From CAVYGN01 sp963796325 (GTDB lineage: Bacteria; Spirochaetota; Brevinematia; Brevinematales; JAOACQ01), in NCBI GenBank assembly GCA_963796325.1, contig CAWCLF010000001.1, positions 1,302,001 to 1,366,000 on the forward strand: 64,000 nt of DNA, given 5' to 3'. Below, in pieces: positions 7,665 to 16,652 of the stretch (the first letter of the stretch is position 1; every line of letters starts with the position of its first letter). Made by a program: the position numbers and the translations under genes. The notes beneath the pieces are model-generated. The model was not told where the DNA came from. It ran no database searches and saw only the letters and a program-made list of their open reading frames with translations.

Positions 7665-8976
7665 CAGCCTTCGGACTTTTATTTTTAGGATCATTACCGG
7701 TGTCAACGGCTTATTGATCGGCATATGTACTGCCAGGCTCCTGCTGCCGGAAGGTAAAGGTTATTATACATATATATTCCTGATTTACGGGGTTTATATC
7801 CTGATCTTCGGCAATTTAAGCGGGGCCATTGCTTTCCAGATCACCCGCCGGAAACAGGATCCCGGAAAAGTATTCGTGCTCACCGCCCTCTACAGTCTGG
7901 GCGTCGGTTTTTTGACCGTCCTGGCATTCTGGATTTATTCCCTCTTTCCGGCGCATCCTGTTCCCGGATTCATCTGGCTGGTTGTGTTTTTGATGCCGGT
8001 CGGACTTGTCATCAACGATCTGGGCGGGCTTTTCCAGGGGCTGAACCGCATAAGATCGCTGAACTGGGTGGGACTGATCTCGGGCCTGGTGCAGCTGGCA
8101 TTGCTATCTTCGGGTTTCTTCGGTTCCAAAGTAACAGTGGAAGCGGCCGTCATGTTCTGGGCGATTGCCCAGCTGGTGACGCTGGCCGGCGGGCTCTGGT
8201 TAAGCCGGGAGTACTGGATGACTTCTTTAAAACGGATTTTTGACATGCCGCTGATGATGAAGATACTTCGTTTCGGCTGGCAATTGGGCCTGGTAAATAT
8301 TGTCACATTTTTAAATTACCGGGTGGATATGTTTTTGGTGAAACAAATAGCGGGAAATTCAAAACTGGGGATTTATTCGGTGGCAGTGAGCTGCGCCGAA
8401 GTCTTATGGTACACCTCGTCGGCGATTGCCGTAGCCATTTGCGCCCCCGTCGGGTTAGCGGGCAGGGAACAGGCCGGAAAGATTACCGCCAAGGCGGCGC
8501 GGCATACTTTACTGATTAATTTGATTCTGGGGGTTATTATCTGGGGAGGGTTTGAATTTTTATTGCCGGTGATGTACTCCAGGGTTTATCTGCCTTCACT
8601 GGTTCCCTTCCGTATTTTGCTGCCCGGGGTGCTGGCTTACGGATTGGCCGGAATTTTCTCCACCTATTTTACCAATCAACTGGGGCGACCGGGGATCCCG
8701 ATGATGATCTCCGCAGTCTCCATGCTGATTAATATTGCGGTCTGCCTGATACTGATACCCCGGATCGGGATGGCCGGAGGCGCCTGGGCGACGACTATAT
8801 CGTATCTCTTATCCATCTCTATCTTAATCGTTATTTTTATGAAGAATGCCGGAATTACATTAACGGAACTATTCTCGATCAATGAAGACGATATTGCCGA
8901 TTATAAGCAGCTATGGGAAAACGGCCAGAAGTTTTTGGCGCAGAAACTGAAGGCGGACTTAAAATGGCTGAAGTGA
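7648..8976 (+). CDS. Wzx-type polysaccharide/oligosaccharide flippase
   Basis: This 442-aa integral membrane protein of the MOP/MATE superfamily has about 12-14 helices. N-terminal motif SLRTFIFRIITGVNGLLIGICTARLLLPEGKG is the typical first helix and loop of Wzx-like exporters (residues 6-37). Such proteins move undecaprenyl-linked oligosaccharides across the inner membrane. C-terminal helices (MMISAVSMLINIAVCLILIPRIG) match the family. The gene overlaps the acyltransferase upstream and the glycosyltransferase downstream, which fits one polycistronic unit. Its presence identifies the locus as a glycan assembly cluster. Confidence 0.88.
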   Translation: MSIAANSLRTFIFRIITGVNGLLIGICTARLLLPEGKGYYTYIFLIYGVYILIFGNLSGAIAFQITRRKQDPGKVFVLTALYSLGVGFLTVLAFWIYSLFPAHPVPGFIWLVVFLMPVGLVINDLGGLFQGLNRIRSLNWVGLISGLVQLALLSSGFFGSKVTVEAAVMFWAIAQLVTLAGGLWLSREYWMTSLKRIFDMPLMMKILRFGWQLGLVNIVTFLNYRVDMFLVKQIAGNSKLGIYSVAVSCAEVLWYTSSAIAVAICAPVGLAGREQAGKITAKAARHTLLINLILGVIIWGGFEFLLPVMYSRVYLPSLVPFRILLPGVLAYGLAGIFSTYFTNQLGRPGIPMMISAVSMLINIAVCLILIPRIGMAGGAWATTISYLLSISILIVIFMKNAGITLTELFSINEDDIADYKQLWENGQKFLAQKLKADLKWLK

Positions 8977-9896
8977 AACCAATACGGATTCTTATCCTGG
9001 GGTATCCTTATTTTGGGAATAAATTACGCGAACTTGCGGCCGGTTACGGTTCCGGTGAATTGCCCTGCGTATTCAAACCGTCAGGAAAAAGTAAACCGGG
9101 AAAATTGCTTTCTTTATTTTTTTCGGATGTGATCTATTTAATCGGCGGCGATTTGCGGCATAACCGGTTTTACCGAATGGCGCTGATGCTTAATAAAAAG
9201 CTGATCTTCCATTGGGTGGGGTCGGATATTTTGGAGATGAAGGCCTGGCTGGCCCGGGGGCGGCAGTTTTCCCTGCCTCTGGTGAACAGGGTATTCCACT
9301 GGGCCGAAGCGGATTGGACGGCCGAAGAATTGAAGGAAATGGGAATCGAGAGTAAAATCGTGCCTTTGACCCCGGCGGCCTTTCCCGAAGCGGTCAAGCC
9401 ATTTCCGGAAAAGTTCGCGGTATTGACCTACCTCCCTGCCGGCAGGGAAGATTTTTACGGTGAATCAACCATCGTAGCGCTGGCCAGGAAATTCCCGGAG
9501 ATCGTTTTTCTGGCGGCGGCCATGCAAACGGCTGTCCGTAACCGGGAATGGCCTGAAAACCTGGTTCCATTAGGATGGGTAGACGATATGGCCGGACTTT
9601 ACGGAGAAGTGACTTTACTGATCAGGCTTACCCGGCATGACGGCGTGTCGTTTATGGTTTTGGAAGCCCTGGCTAACGGGCGGCATGTGATCTGGGGGCA
9701 TCCATTTACAGGCGTTATCCATACCGACGGGAATCTTGACGGGCTGTGCTCTTTAATCGGGGACCTCTATCAAAAACACTGCCGGGGGGATTTAACTGTC
9801 AACCGGGCCGGCCGTAATTTTGTTAGACGTTTTTATCACCCGCAGGTGATCTGGGAAAGGATTAGCCGGGAAATTTACGAGGTTGTAAATCAGTGA
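8964..9896 (+). CDS. Glycosyltransferase-like protein (GT-B fold)
   Basis: The protein has 310 aa from ATG 8964. That start overlaps the flippase gene by 13 bases and gives the usual N-terminal beta strand PIRILILGYPYFG. An upstream in-frame ATG at 8913 would add 17 residues encoded within the flippase gene. The C-terminal half has the donor-binding pattern RLTRHDGVSFMVLEALANGRHVIWG, similar to the second domain of GT4-type enzymes. The N-terminal half is divergent. It probably transfers one sugar of the repeat unit at the cytoplasmic face of the membrane. Donor and acceptor are unknown. Confidence 0.8.
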   Translation: MAEVKPIRILILGYPYFGNKLRELAAGYGSGELPCVFKPSGKSKPGKLLSLFFSDVIYLIGGDLRHNRFYRMALMLNKKLIFHWVGSDILEMKAWLARGRQFSLPLVNRVFHWAEADWTAEELKEMGIESKIVPLTPAAFPEAVKPFPEKFAVLTYLPAGREDFYGESTIVALARKFPEIVFLAAAMQTAVRNREWPENLVPLGWVDDMAGLYGEVTLLIRLTRHDGVSFMVLEALANGRHVIWGHPFTGVIHTDGNLDGLCSLIGDLYQKHCRGDLTVNRAGRNFVRRFYHPQVIWERISREIYEVVNQ

Positions 9897-11149
9897 AGCG
9901 ATTATTAATGATTGCTTATTATTTTCCGCCGCTGGGCGGCGGAGGCGTGCAGCGCTCCGCCAAATTCGCCAAGTATCTGGTTCGATCGGGATGGCGCCTG
10001 GAAGTGGTAACTGTAGAGCCCCCGCACTTCGAACTCAGGGACGATTCGGGTTTGGCCGATGTGTCTGACGAGAGGATCCGTATTCAACGGATAAAATATA
10101 AAGAAAAATGGCGAAGCCTGGACCGGCTGCCGGGCGGCTGGCGACTGAGGGCCCTGTATCAGGACTGGCTGATGTTCCCCGACCGGATGGCCGGCTGGCT
10201 GGTTCCGGCGTTAGATGCCGCCGCCGGGATTTGCAAGGCTTATAAGGATATTGCCGTGTTCACGACAGCGGGACCTAACACCGCTCATTTAATCGGCTGG
10301 CATTTAAAACAGAGTTTTAACCGCCCATGGATCGCCGATTTTCGGGATGAATGGAGCCAGAACCCTTATCTGTCGTTTCCTGCCAGGTGCCTTATATCGA
10401 GACACCGGCAGGCTGAACGCCGGGTGTTGAACGGCGCCGACATCGTGCTTGCTGTAACCGATAAGATTTGTAACGGACTGCAAAATCTCGCTCACGAGTC
10501 CGGGGCTCAATTTCACGTCATTCCCAATGGCTTTGATCCTGAGGATTTTAAAGGTTTAACTCCAGGGCAGGAACAGCGTTTTACCATTACGCATGTCGGG
10601 ACCCTGAATCGGGAGCGCGGTAAATTGATGTTGCCGCTGATCCGGCAATTAAACCGTTTAATTTCGACCGGGCAGCTGCCTGATGACTCGGTAAAGCTAA
10701 AACTGGCAGGCCCGGGGAATTACCGCAGATTAAACCTGCCCGATAAGGGATGGGTGGAAACGGCGCCTTATTTGCCCCATCATGACGCTTTGCAGATAAT
10801 GTCCGACAGCGGCTTGCTTGTGCTTGCGGAGTCGAATCCGGCTGCATTTACCGGGAAAATATTTGAATATCTGGCGCTGAAACGGCCTATTCTCGGACTG
10901 GTCCCTCCGCAAAGTCCTGCGGCCGGCCTGATCCGCAGGTCGGGCGCCGGATGGGTGGCCGGCTGTGATGACGGGCCGGATATGGATATGAAACTGGCGC
11001 AAATTTTGCTTGAAAGTTACCGGGCCTGGAAAAGCGGGAAGAAAATCTGCCGGGGCAAGCCTGAAATTATAGCTCGGTATAACAGGGAAAAGCAGACGAG
11101 GCAATTGGAAGAGTTGATCCTCGGTTTATTTAAAAAGCAGGAACGGTGA
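9893..11149 (+). CDS. GT4-family glycosyltransferase
   Basis: This 418-aa GT-B enzyme starts with GTG that overlaps the previous stop (GTGA). The N-terminus LLMIAYYFPPLGGGGVQRSAKFAKYL is a common glycine-rich start of group-1 transferases (residues 4-29). The second Rossmann domain begins near FTITHVGTLNRERGK, and the donor-binding region contains AAFTGKIFEYLALKRPIL. It is a paralogue of the next gene. Codon use is GC-rich with many CGG and CGC codons. The transferred sugar cannot be predicted. Confidence 0.88.
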   Translation: MKRLLMIAYYFPPLGGGGVQRSAKFAKYLVRSGWRLEVVTVEPPHFELRDDSGLADVSDERIRIQRIKYKEKWRSLDRLPGGWRLRALYQDWLMFPDRMAGWLVPALDAAAGICKAYKDIAVFTTAGPNTAHLIGWHLKQSFNRPWIADFRDEWSQNPYLSFPARCLISRHRQAERRVLNGADIVLAVTDKICNGLQNLAHESGAQFHVIPNGFDPEDFKGLTPGQEQRFTITHVGTLNRERGKLMLPLIRQLNRLISTGQLPDDSVKLKLAGPGNYRRLNLPDKGWVETAPYLPHHDALQIMSDSGLLVLAESNPAAFTGKIFEYLALKRPILGLVPPQSPAAGLIRRSGAGWVAGCDDGPDMDMKLAQILLESYRAWKSGKKICRGKPEIIARYNREKQTRQLEELILGLFKKQER

Positions 11150-11165
11150 AGTCCGAAAGGGGACT

Positions 11166-12410
11166 ATGATGACAGATCGATTAAAGCATGTGCTGGTGAT
11201 CGCTTATTATTATCCGCCGTTGGGCGGCGCCGGTATTCTTAAAATTTTGCGGACGACCCGGTATTTGCCCAAATACGGGTGGAAGCCTCTGGTTTTAACC
11301 GTTAAAAATCCGGAAAAGTATTTCCGTGCCGAGAACCCGATCCCGGAGGGGGTTGAAGTGTACCGGGCTGTCAGGATCCCCGGCGCAAATTTACTGGCCA
11401 GGATATTACGGCGGCTGAGGCTGGACGAACGGCTGTTATTATTGCCCGATCAGCATATATTCTGGCTTCCGGGCGCTTTTTTATACGGGTTGAAACTCAT
11501 AAAAGAACACAGCATTGATTTGATATATGCCACCGGCTCGCCGTATTCTGCGCTGATGGCAGGCGCATTATTGAAAACTTTTACCGGTAAACCGCTGATT
11601 GTGGATGTCCGCGACCCATGGACTTTTAATGCGGCCAGGAAGGGCTATCCCACCGTCATCCACCGGTTGCTGGATCGCGCTCTTGAAAAATGGGTGCTGC
11701 GAAAGGCGGATTTCATTACGTGCATTTACCGGATCACCGCGGACGGTTACCACCGTTTATATGACTGGACCCGCGATAAAATTAAAGTATTTTATGATAC
11801 TGTTGATCTGGCGGATCTGCCGGCGGGGGTTGTGCCTTATCCCGAGTTTACATTAACTTACCTGGGGACCTTTTACCCGCCGTACGCCGGTTTATCGGCC
11901 GTACTGCGGGCGATAAAGATTTTGCTTGAACAGGGCGTGATTGATCCAGCCGGGTTTTGTTTTAATTATGTCGGTCCCAGGAATAAGATCTTCGAACGGA
12001 TGGTCGACGGACTTGGAATAGGGGCGCTGGTGCGGCAGACCGGATACCTGCCGCTGAAAGAAGCGCAGCTGGAGGCGGCCCGGAGCCAGATGCTGCTGTT
12101 ACTGTTAGAATTTGCGACCATCAATACCAAGCTGTTCGAGTATTTAGCCTGCGGGCGGGCGATCCTGGCAGTTGTCCCCGAGTTTCAGGAACTTCAGGAT
12201 TTACTTCAAAAATATGCGGCATGCTTTTATAAAGTCACTGATTACGGGCATTTGGCCGTTGCCGAAAAGCTGAAGGAGTGCTATCTGGATTTTCATCATG
12301 GCATACCCAAACAGGCGCCTGAAAAGACGGCGCTATTCCGGCGGGAAATGAATATTGAAGCGGAGACAAAGGATCTGGCTGCGATTTTTGATGCCAGGTC
12401 ATCCGTTTAA
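11166..12410 (+). CDS. GT4-family glycosyltransferase, paralogue of the preceding gene
   Basis: This 414-aa protein begins HVLVIAYYYPPLGGAGILKI, closely matching the start of the upstream transferase. It shares the same architecture, with ITCIYRITADGYHRLY in the inter-domain region and TINTKLFEYLACGRAILAV in the donor site. It lies 16 bases downstream, so the pair looks like an old tandem duplication that diverged to add different sugars. A start at 11169 is equally possible. It is co-directional with the rest of the cluster. Confidence 0.88.
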   Translation: MMTDRLKHVLVIAYYYPPLGGAGILKILRTTRYLPKYGWKPLVLTVKNPEKYFRAENPIPEGVEVYRAVRIPGANLLARILRRLRLDERLLLLPDQHIFWLPGAFLYGLKLIKEHSIDLIYATGSPYSALMAGALLKTFTGKPLIVDVRDPWTFNAARKGYPTVIHRLLDRALEKWVLRKADFITCIYRITADGYHRLYDWTRDKIKVFYDTVDLADLPAGVVPYPEFTLTYLGTFYPPYAGLSAVLRAIKILLEQGVIDPAGFCFNYVGPRNKIFERMVDGLGIGALVRQTGYLPLKEAQLEAARSQMLLLLLEFATINTKLFEYLACGRAILAVVPEFQELQDLLQKYAACFYKVTDYGHLAVAEKLKECYLDFHHGIPKQAPEKTALFRREMNIEAETKDLAAIFDARSSV

Positions 12411-12421
12411 AGGAGCTTTCC

Positions 12422-13471
12422 ATGACCGCAAATCAAAAGACGCTCTGTTTCATAGCCGATGCCCGCAGCCCGCATACGATTAAATGGGTTGAGGGCTGCG
12501 AACCTTTGAATTGGCGGATCATCGTCATTTCCCACCGGGCGGGAGAAATTCCCGGTGCACGGGTGATAGTTCATCCATTATCGATGGCCGGTTTCTGGCG
12601 TCATATCCGGTCGTTGCGGCGGATCGTTAAAGAGCTGAAACCGGATATCATCCATGCCCACCAATTCGGCTTCCTTGCTTTATATGCCTGTTTTTCGGGG
12701 TGCAGGCGGGTGTTGATATCTGCATGGGGATCGGACATTCTGGTCCACCCGAAGCGGTCCATGTTTTACCGTCTGCTGGTCAGGTTTTTAATTACCCGGG
12801 CGGACAGGATAACCGCGGACAGCGACCAGGTGGCCGAAGAGTTAATCCGCCTGGGGGCGGGACCGGAACAGATTTTGAAATTTCCGCCGGGGATCAAGCG
12901 AAGCGTCTGGGAAAAATTACGGGTTAATATGCCGCAAACGGAGCCTTTCATCATCTGTTCGCCGCGGTTCCACGAACCGGTCTATAATTTAAAGCTGATC
13001 CTGGCGGCCTTTGCCCGGATTGCCGCCGATTATCCGCATGTTGAATTATGGCTGCTGGGAGACGGCAGTTTGACGGCAGATTTAAAGCGGTATGTGCGGG
13101 AATGCCGCCTGGAAAGAATCATATTTTCCGGAAGATTAAGCCCGGCCGGGGCTTTAAATAAGATCGCTATGAGTTCGGTCTTTGTGAGCGTACCGCGGAG
13201 CGACGCCACATCGGCCAGCATGCTTGAAGGAATGGCCGCAGGGAGTTTCCCGGTGGTATCGGATCTGCCGGTGTATCGTAGCTGGATTAAAAATGGGGAG
13301 AACGGGCTGATCGTTGCCCCGGATGCCGGCGATCTGTCCATGGCGCTGCGTCGAAGCATTGAAGATAAAGCGTTGCGGGATCGGGCGGCGTCCATTAACC
13401 GCAATTTGATTAAGAAACGGGCCATTTGGGAAGAACAGTTTGAAAAGATGCTGGAATATTACCGGAATTAA
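12422..13471 (+). CDS. GT4-family glycosyltransferase
   Basis: This 349-aa GT-B transferase has the N-terminal part FIADARSPHTIKWVEGCEPL and the segment KPDIIHAHQFGF, typical of group-1 enzymes. The motif GDGSLTADLKRYV starts the second domain's donor site, and RSDATSASMLEGMAAGSFPVV holds the nucleotide-sugar contact region. A strong ribosome site (AAAGGAG) lies eight bases before the ATG. It is the last gene of the GC-rich block. About 160 bases separate it from the epimerase gene. Confidence 0.88.
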   Translation: MTANQKTLCFIADARSPHTIKWVEGCEPLNWRIIVISHRAGEIPGARVIVHPLSMAGFWRHIRSLRRIVKELKPDIIHAHQFGFLALYACFSGCRRVLISAWGSDILVHPKRSMFYRLLVRFLITRADRITADSDQVAEELIRLGAGPEQILKFPPGIKRSVWEKLRVNMPQTEPFIICSPRFHEPVYNLKLILAAFARIAADYPHVELWLLGDGSLTADLKRYVRECRLERIIFSGRLSPAGALNKIAMSSVFVSVPRSDATSASMLEGMAAGSFPVVSDLPVYRSWIKNGENGLIVAPDAGDLSMALRRSIEDKALRDRAASINRNLIKKRAIWEEQFEKMLEYYRN

Positions 13472-13529
13472 AAAGGAACTTCAAAGTCCCGCATTAATCA
13501 TGCGCGCCTTCCGGAAAAACGGTGTTTTT

Positions 13530-13558
13530 TTGCAATTATTATTACTTTTGAATATCCT
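13530..13558 (+). promoter_or_regulatory. Possible promoter upstream of the epimerase, TTGCAA-N17-TATCCT
   Basis: A -35-like TTGCAA and a -10-like TATCCT are spaced by 17 bases in the AT-rich gap after the GC-rich transferase block. Both hexamers deviate from consensus, so this is a weak call. Confidence 0.3.
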
Positions 13559-13630
13559 ATCCTGACATGGAATTATGAAGTTCCCGTCTGATTTAATTAC
13601 AAAATTTTTCTTATTATCGGTGGAGCCCGA

Positions 13631-14569
13631 ATGATGGATGATGAATGTTATTTAATCACCGGCGGCGCCGGCTTTATCGGTTCCAACCTGGCCGGGAGCC
13701 TTCTTGATAAAGACAGCAATATCCGGATCATTATTCTGGATAATTTATCAACCGGCAAACCGGAAAACATTCCGGATGACCGGAGAATTAAGTTTTTGCA
13801 TGGCGATGTTACCGATAAGAATCTGCTCGACCGGATATTTAATAAATATGAGTTTAATTACATTTTTCATCTGGCAGCCGTCTCTTCTGTTCAGGAATCA
13901 ATCATAAAGCCATATCCGGCGCATAAAGTTAATTTTGATTCCGTCCTGATGCTGCTGGAAAAAGCAAGGCCGCTGAAATATTTAAGACGGTTCCTGTTTA
14001 CAAGTTCGGCGGCTGTTTACGGCAATGAACCGGATATCCCCTGCCGCGAATCGGATCCCGTCAATCCCATTTCACCCTACGGCGTTGATAAATTCGCCGC
14101 AGAAAAATATGTGCGGAACTCTTTTTCTTTATACGGGATCCCGGCGACTGCCGTCCGGCTCTTCAATGTTTACGGTCCCGGGCAGGTTTCCTCGTCCCGG
14201 TATTCCGGTATTATTTCAATACTTTTAGACGGCTTTTTAAATAATAAGGAGCCCGTCGATATTTTAGGCGACGGGAATCAGACAAGGGATTTTATCTTTG
14301 TAAAGGATGCCGTTCAAATTATGATCGATCTTTCTCTGCTGGCGGAATCCAGAGGAGAAGTTTATAATATCGGGACCGGCATAGAAACAAGCCTCCTTAA
14401 GCTTATCGATATTTTACAGAAGATTTTCGGGAAGGATATACCGGTAGAGCTTAAACCTGAAAGAAAGGGCGATATCAGAAGATCGGCGGCCGATAATTGC
14501 AAATTGCTGAAAGCAGTGAAATCTTTTACATTTACGGATCTCTTAAAGGGTTTAAAGTATTTTTTATAA
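13631..14569 (+). CDS. NAD-dependent sugar epimerase/dehydratase (extended SDR, GalE-like)
   Basis: This 312-aa extended short-chain dehydrogenase has the NAD-binding loop GGAGFIGSNLAGSLL (GxxGxxG) at the N-terminus. The active-site serine stretch FTSSAAVYG is followed by the catalytic YxxxK pair in SPYGVDKFAAE. LFNVYGPGQ and DFIFVKDAVQ are typical of UDP-glucose/UDP-GlcNAc 4-epimerases and related dehydratases. It would supply a nucleotide sugar for the transferases of this locus. The exact reaction (4-epimerase or 4,6-dehydratase) is not certain. The start has a GGTGGAG ribosome site. Confidence 0.88.
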   Translation: MMDDECYLITGGAGFIGSNLAGSLLDKDSNIRIIILDNLSTGKPENIPDDRRIKFLHGDVTDKNLLDRIFNKYEFNYIFHLAAVSSVQESIIKPYPAHKVNFDSVLMLLEKARPLKYLRRFLFTSSAAVYGNEPDIPCRESDPVNPISPYGVDKFAAEKYVRNSFSLYGIPATAVRLFNVYGPGQVSSSRYSGIISILLDGFLNNKEPVDILGDGNQTRDFIFVKDAVQIMIDLSLLAESRGEVYNIGTGIETSLLKLIDILQKIFGKDIPVELKPERKGDIRRSAADNCKLLKAVKSFTFTDLLKGLKYFL

Positions 14570-14619
14570 TAAAATTGATATCATGAAGGACGGCGCTATT
14601 CATTGAGGGAATTATAACC

Positions 14620-15597
14620 GTGAAAAAACATCTATTATTAAGAATTATTCTATTCCTGATATTCTGTCCAATTATAATGTTTATTACCGATTCTTTCGGA
14701 ACTGAAATCCATGACCCCTTCCTGAAAATAAAAAACGCGGATAGTCCTTTAAAAATTACAACTTACGATGGCTCAGGCCAGCTTACCCACCCGGATGTTC
14801 TTTTTTCCGGAAAAGGATGGAATCATTATCGATATTGGATGGTTTTTACACCTTATCCAGATGGAAATAATAAATTTGAAAACCCCAGCTTGAGATGTTC
14901 TTCCGACGGCATCCATTGGATCATTCCTTCCGCCCTCATGCCCGATCCGGTTGTGCCGCCCCCAGCGGATGTTAATCTGGGCGGCTTTAACTCCGATCCC
15001 GACATGGTTCTTGTCGATGATAACCTTTATCTCTTTTACCGTCATACCGATGCTTCGCGCAAAACAACGGTTTATCTTAAAACGAGTTATAATATCTGCT
15101 GCTGGACTCTCGATCAGCCGACCGATCTTCCCTCCACAACTGCAAGCCCGGCCTTTGTTTATGACGGTTTCCGGTTTCATTGCTGGTATGTGGAATATAC
15201 CGGCGCGGGTCATGAACCGTACGGGATCTTTTATTGTAATTCGGAAGACGGGCTTCATTGGTCCGAAGCCGTCCCGGTGATGCTGGAAGTCAAAGATTTC
15301 ACCCCGTGGCACCTGAATATTACATGCGTGAATAATCGATACGATATGCTGCTTACAGCTTATCGCCTGGGAAGCAATAACGCCCATACAGTTCTATTTC
15401 ACGCTGTATCTGCCGACGGCATTCACTGGAGCCTGCCATCTTCCAAACCAATGTTGCAGCCGGGGGAAAATTCCTGGGATTCGAGGGAAATTTACCGTGC
15501 GGCGATGGTTAAGGATTCTGAGGGATATAAAATATGGTACTCTGCCGCGAGTCTTTCCGGAAAATGGGGAATAGGATTGCTAATTATCCGACAATAA
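14620..15597 (+). CDS. Exported five-bladed beta-propeller protein, GH43/GH32-like
   Basis: The protein has 325 aa from a GTG with GAGGGA upstream. An N-terminal hydrophobic segment (LLLRIILFLIFCPIIMFI) is a signal peptide or anchor. The rest has repeated motifs of the type SSDGIHWIIPS, NSEDGLHWSEAV and SADGIHWSLPS, spaced roughly as the blades of glycosidase-type propellers (families 32/43/68/130). A catalytic set of acids cannot be assigned with confidence. It may trim or bind the glycan made by this locus. The 3' end overlaps the convergent wecB gene by 18 bases. Confidence 0.65.
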   Translation: MKKHLLLRIILFLIFCPIIMFITDSFGTEIHDPFLKIKNADSPLKITTYDGSGQLTHPDVLFSGKGWNHYRYWMVFTPYPDGNNKFENPSLRCSSDGIHWIIPSALMPDPVVPPPADVNLGGFNSDPDMVLVDDNLYLFYRHTDASRKTTVYLKTSYNICCWTLDQPTDLPSTTASPAFVYDGFRFHCWYVEYTGAGHEPYGIFYCNSEDGLHWSEAVPVMLEVKDFTPWHLNITCVNNRYDMLLTAYRLGSNNAHTVLFHAVSADGIHWSLPSSKPMLQPGENSWDSREIYRAAMVKDSEGYKIWYSAASLSGKWGIGLLIIRQ

Positions 15598-16635
15598 CCG
15601 GACGATCCTTTCCCCGGCGTTCCCGAGTCCATATATATCCGGTTTATTTTGAAACTTGTGCACTTTGCTTATATTGTCATAAAGATTATTCTCATCGCAA
15701 AGAAAATTGCATCCGTATTCTATCAGTTCCGGCCAGCCTGTATCGGGCATGATAACAGCCGCATTTTTCCCTGCAAAATATGCTTCCTTCTGCAGTCCTC
15801 CGCTGTCGGTGATAACCATAAATGATTTTGTTAAAAGTCCCATCAGGTTTAAATAATCCGCCGGTTCAATAACGTTGATGCCTTCTAAATAGGATCCCAG
15901 GCCGAAATCGCTCACACGCTTTTTTGTCCTTGGATGGATGGGAAAAACGACGGGATATGATTGATTAACTTTCCGGACTTGTTCTAAAATCCTTGTTAAT
16001 TTTTCTTCAAAATCAACATTATAATCTCTATGCAGGGTCATTAAAATAAAATTATTTTCTTTCAGCTTTAACTGCATATAAGTTTCATACCGGAAACTTC
16101 TTTTAAACTTCCTGTAAAGATCATACATGACATCGCCGACAAAATGGACTCCATTTTCTATGCCCTCTTTTTTTAAATTATAAACAGCGGTCAGGCTGGG
16201 ACAAAACAGCATTGTTGATATCCGGTCTGCTAAAACCCTGTTTATTTCCTCCGGCATGTCACGCGGGATCATCCGGATGCCGGCTTCAATATGGGCGATT
16301 TTAATTTTCATTTTTGCGCCGACTACAGCGCCTGCCAGGGTGGTATTGGTATCGCCATAGACCAGGATCCAGTCGGGACGCTCTTTTTCTACAACTTTCT
16401 CAAATCCGATCATTATTCTTCCTGTCATTTCTCCATGTTTTCCCGATCCGATACATAAATCATATTCGGGTTTTTTAATCTTTAACGCTTGAAAAATAAC
16501 ATCGGCCATATTAAATTCGTAATGCTGGCCCGAATTAACTATAATTTCATTTATTCCGGATTTTTGGAATTCCTCATATAAAATTGCTTCTTTAATAAAC
16601 TGCGGTCTGGCTCCTATAAGAGATAATACCTTCAT
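15580..16635 (-). CDS. wecB: UDP-N-acetylglucosamine 2-epimerase (non-hydrolysing)
   Basis: WecB interconverts UDP-GlcNAc and UDP-ManNAc, providing ManNAc-type sugars for surface glycans. This 351-aa protein shows the family motifs: GARPQFIKEA at the N-terminus, NSGQHYEFNM, YGDTNTTLAGA, IAHIEAGIRM, TLHRDYNVD and TDSGGLQKEAYF. Histidines and acids of the active site are therefore present. It is the last gene of a minus-strand operon and starts 17 bases after the GT4 gene. Its last codons overlap the convergent propeller gene by 18 bases. Codons are AT-rich. Confidence 0.92.
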   Translation of the reverse strand: MKVLSLIGARPQFIKEAILYEEFQKSGINEIIVNSGQHYEFNMADVIFQALKIKKPEYDLCIGSGKHGEMTGRIMIGFEKVVEKERPDWILVYGDTNTTLAGAVVGAKMKIKIAHIEAGIRMIPRDMPEEINRVLADRISTMLFCPSLTAVYNLKKEGIENGVHFVGDVMYDLYRKFKRSFRYETYMQLKLKENNFILMTLHRDYNVDFEEKLTRILEQVRKVNQSYPVVFPIHPRTKKRVSDFGLGSYLEGINVIEPADYLNLMGLLTKSFMVITDSGGLQKEAYFAGKNAAVIMPDTGWPELIEYGCNFLCDENNLYDNISKVHKFQNKPDIYGLGNAGERIVRLLSDN

Positions 16636-16652
16636 AAAATCCCGATATATAA

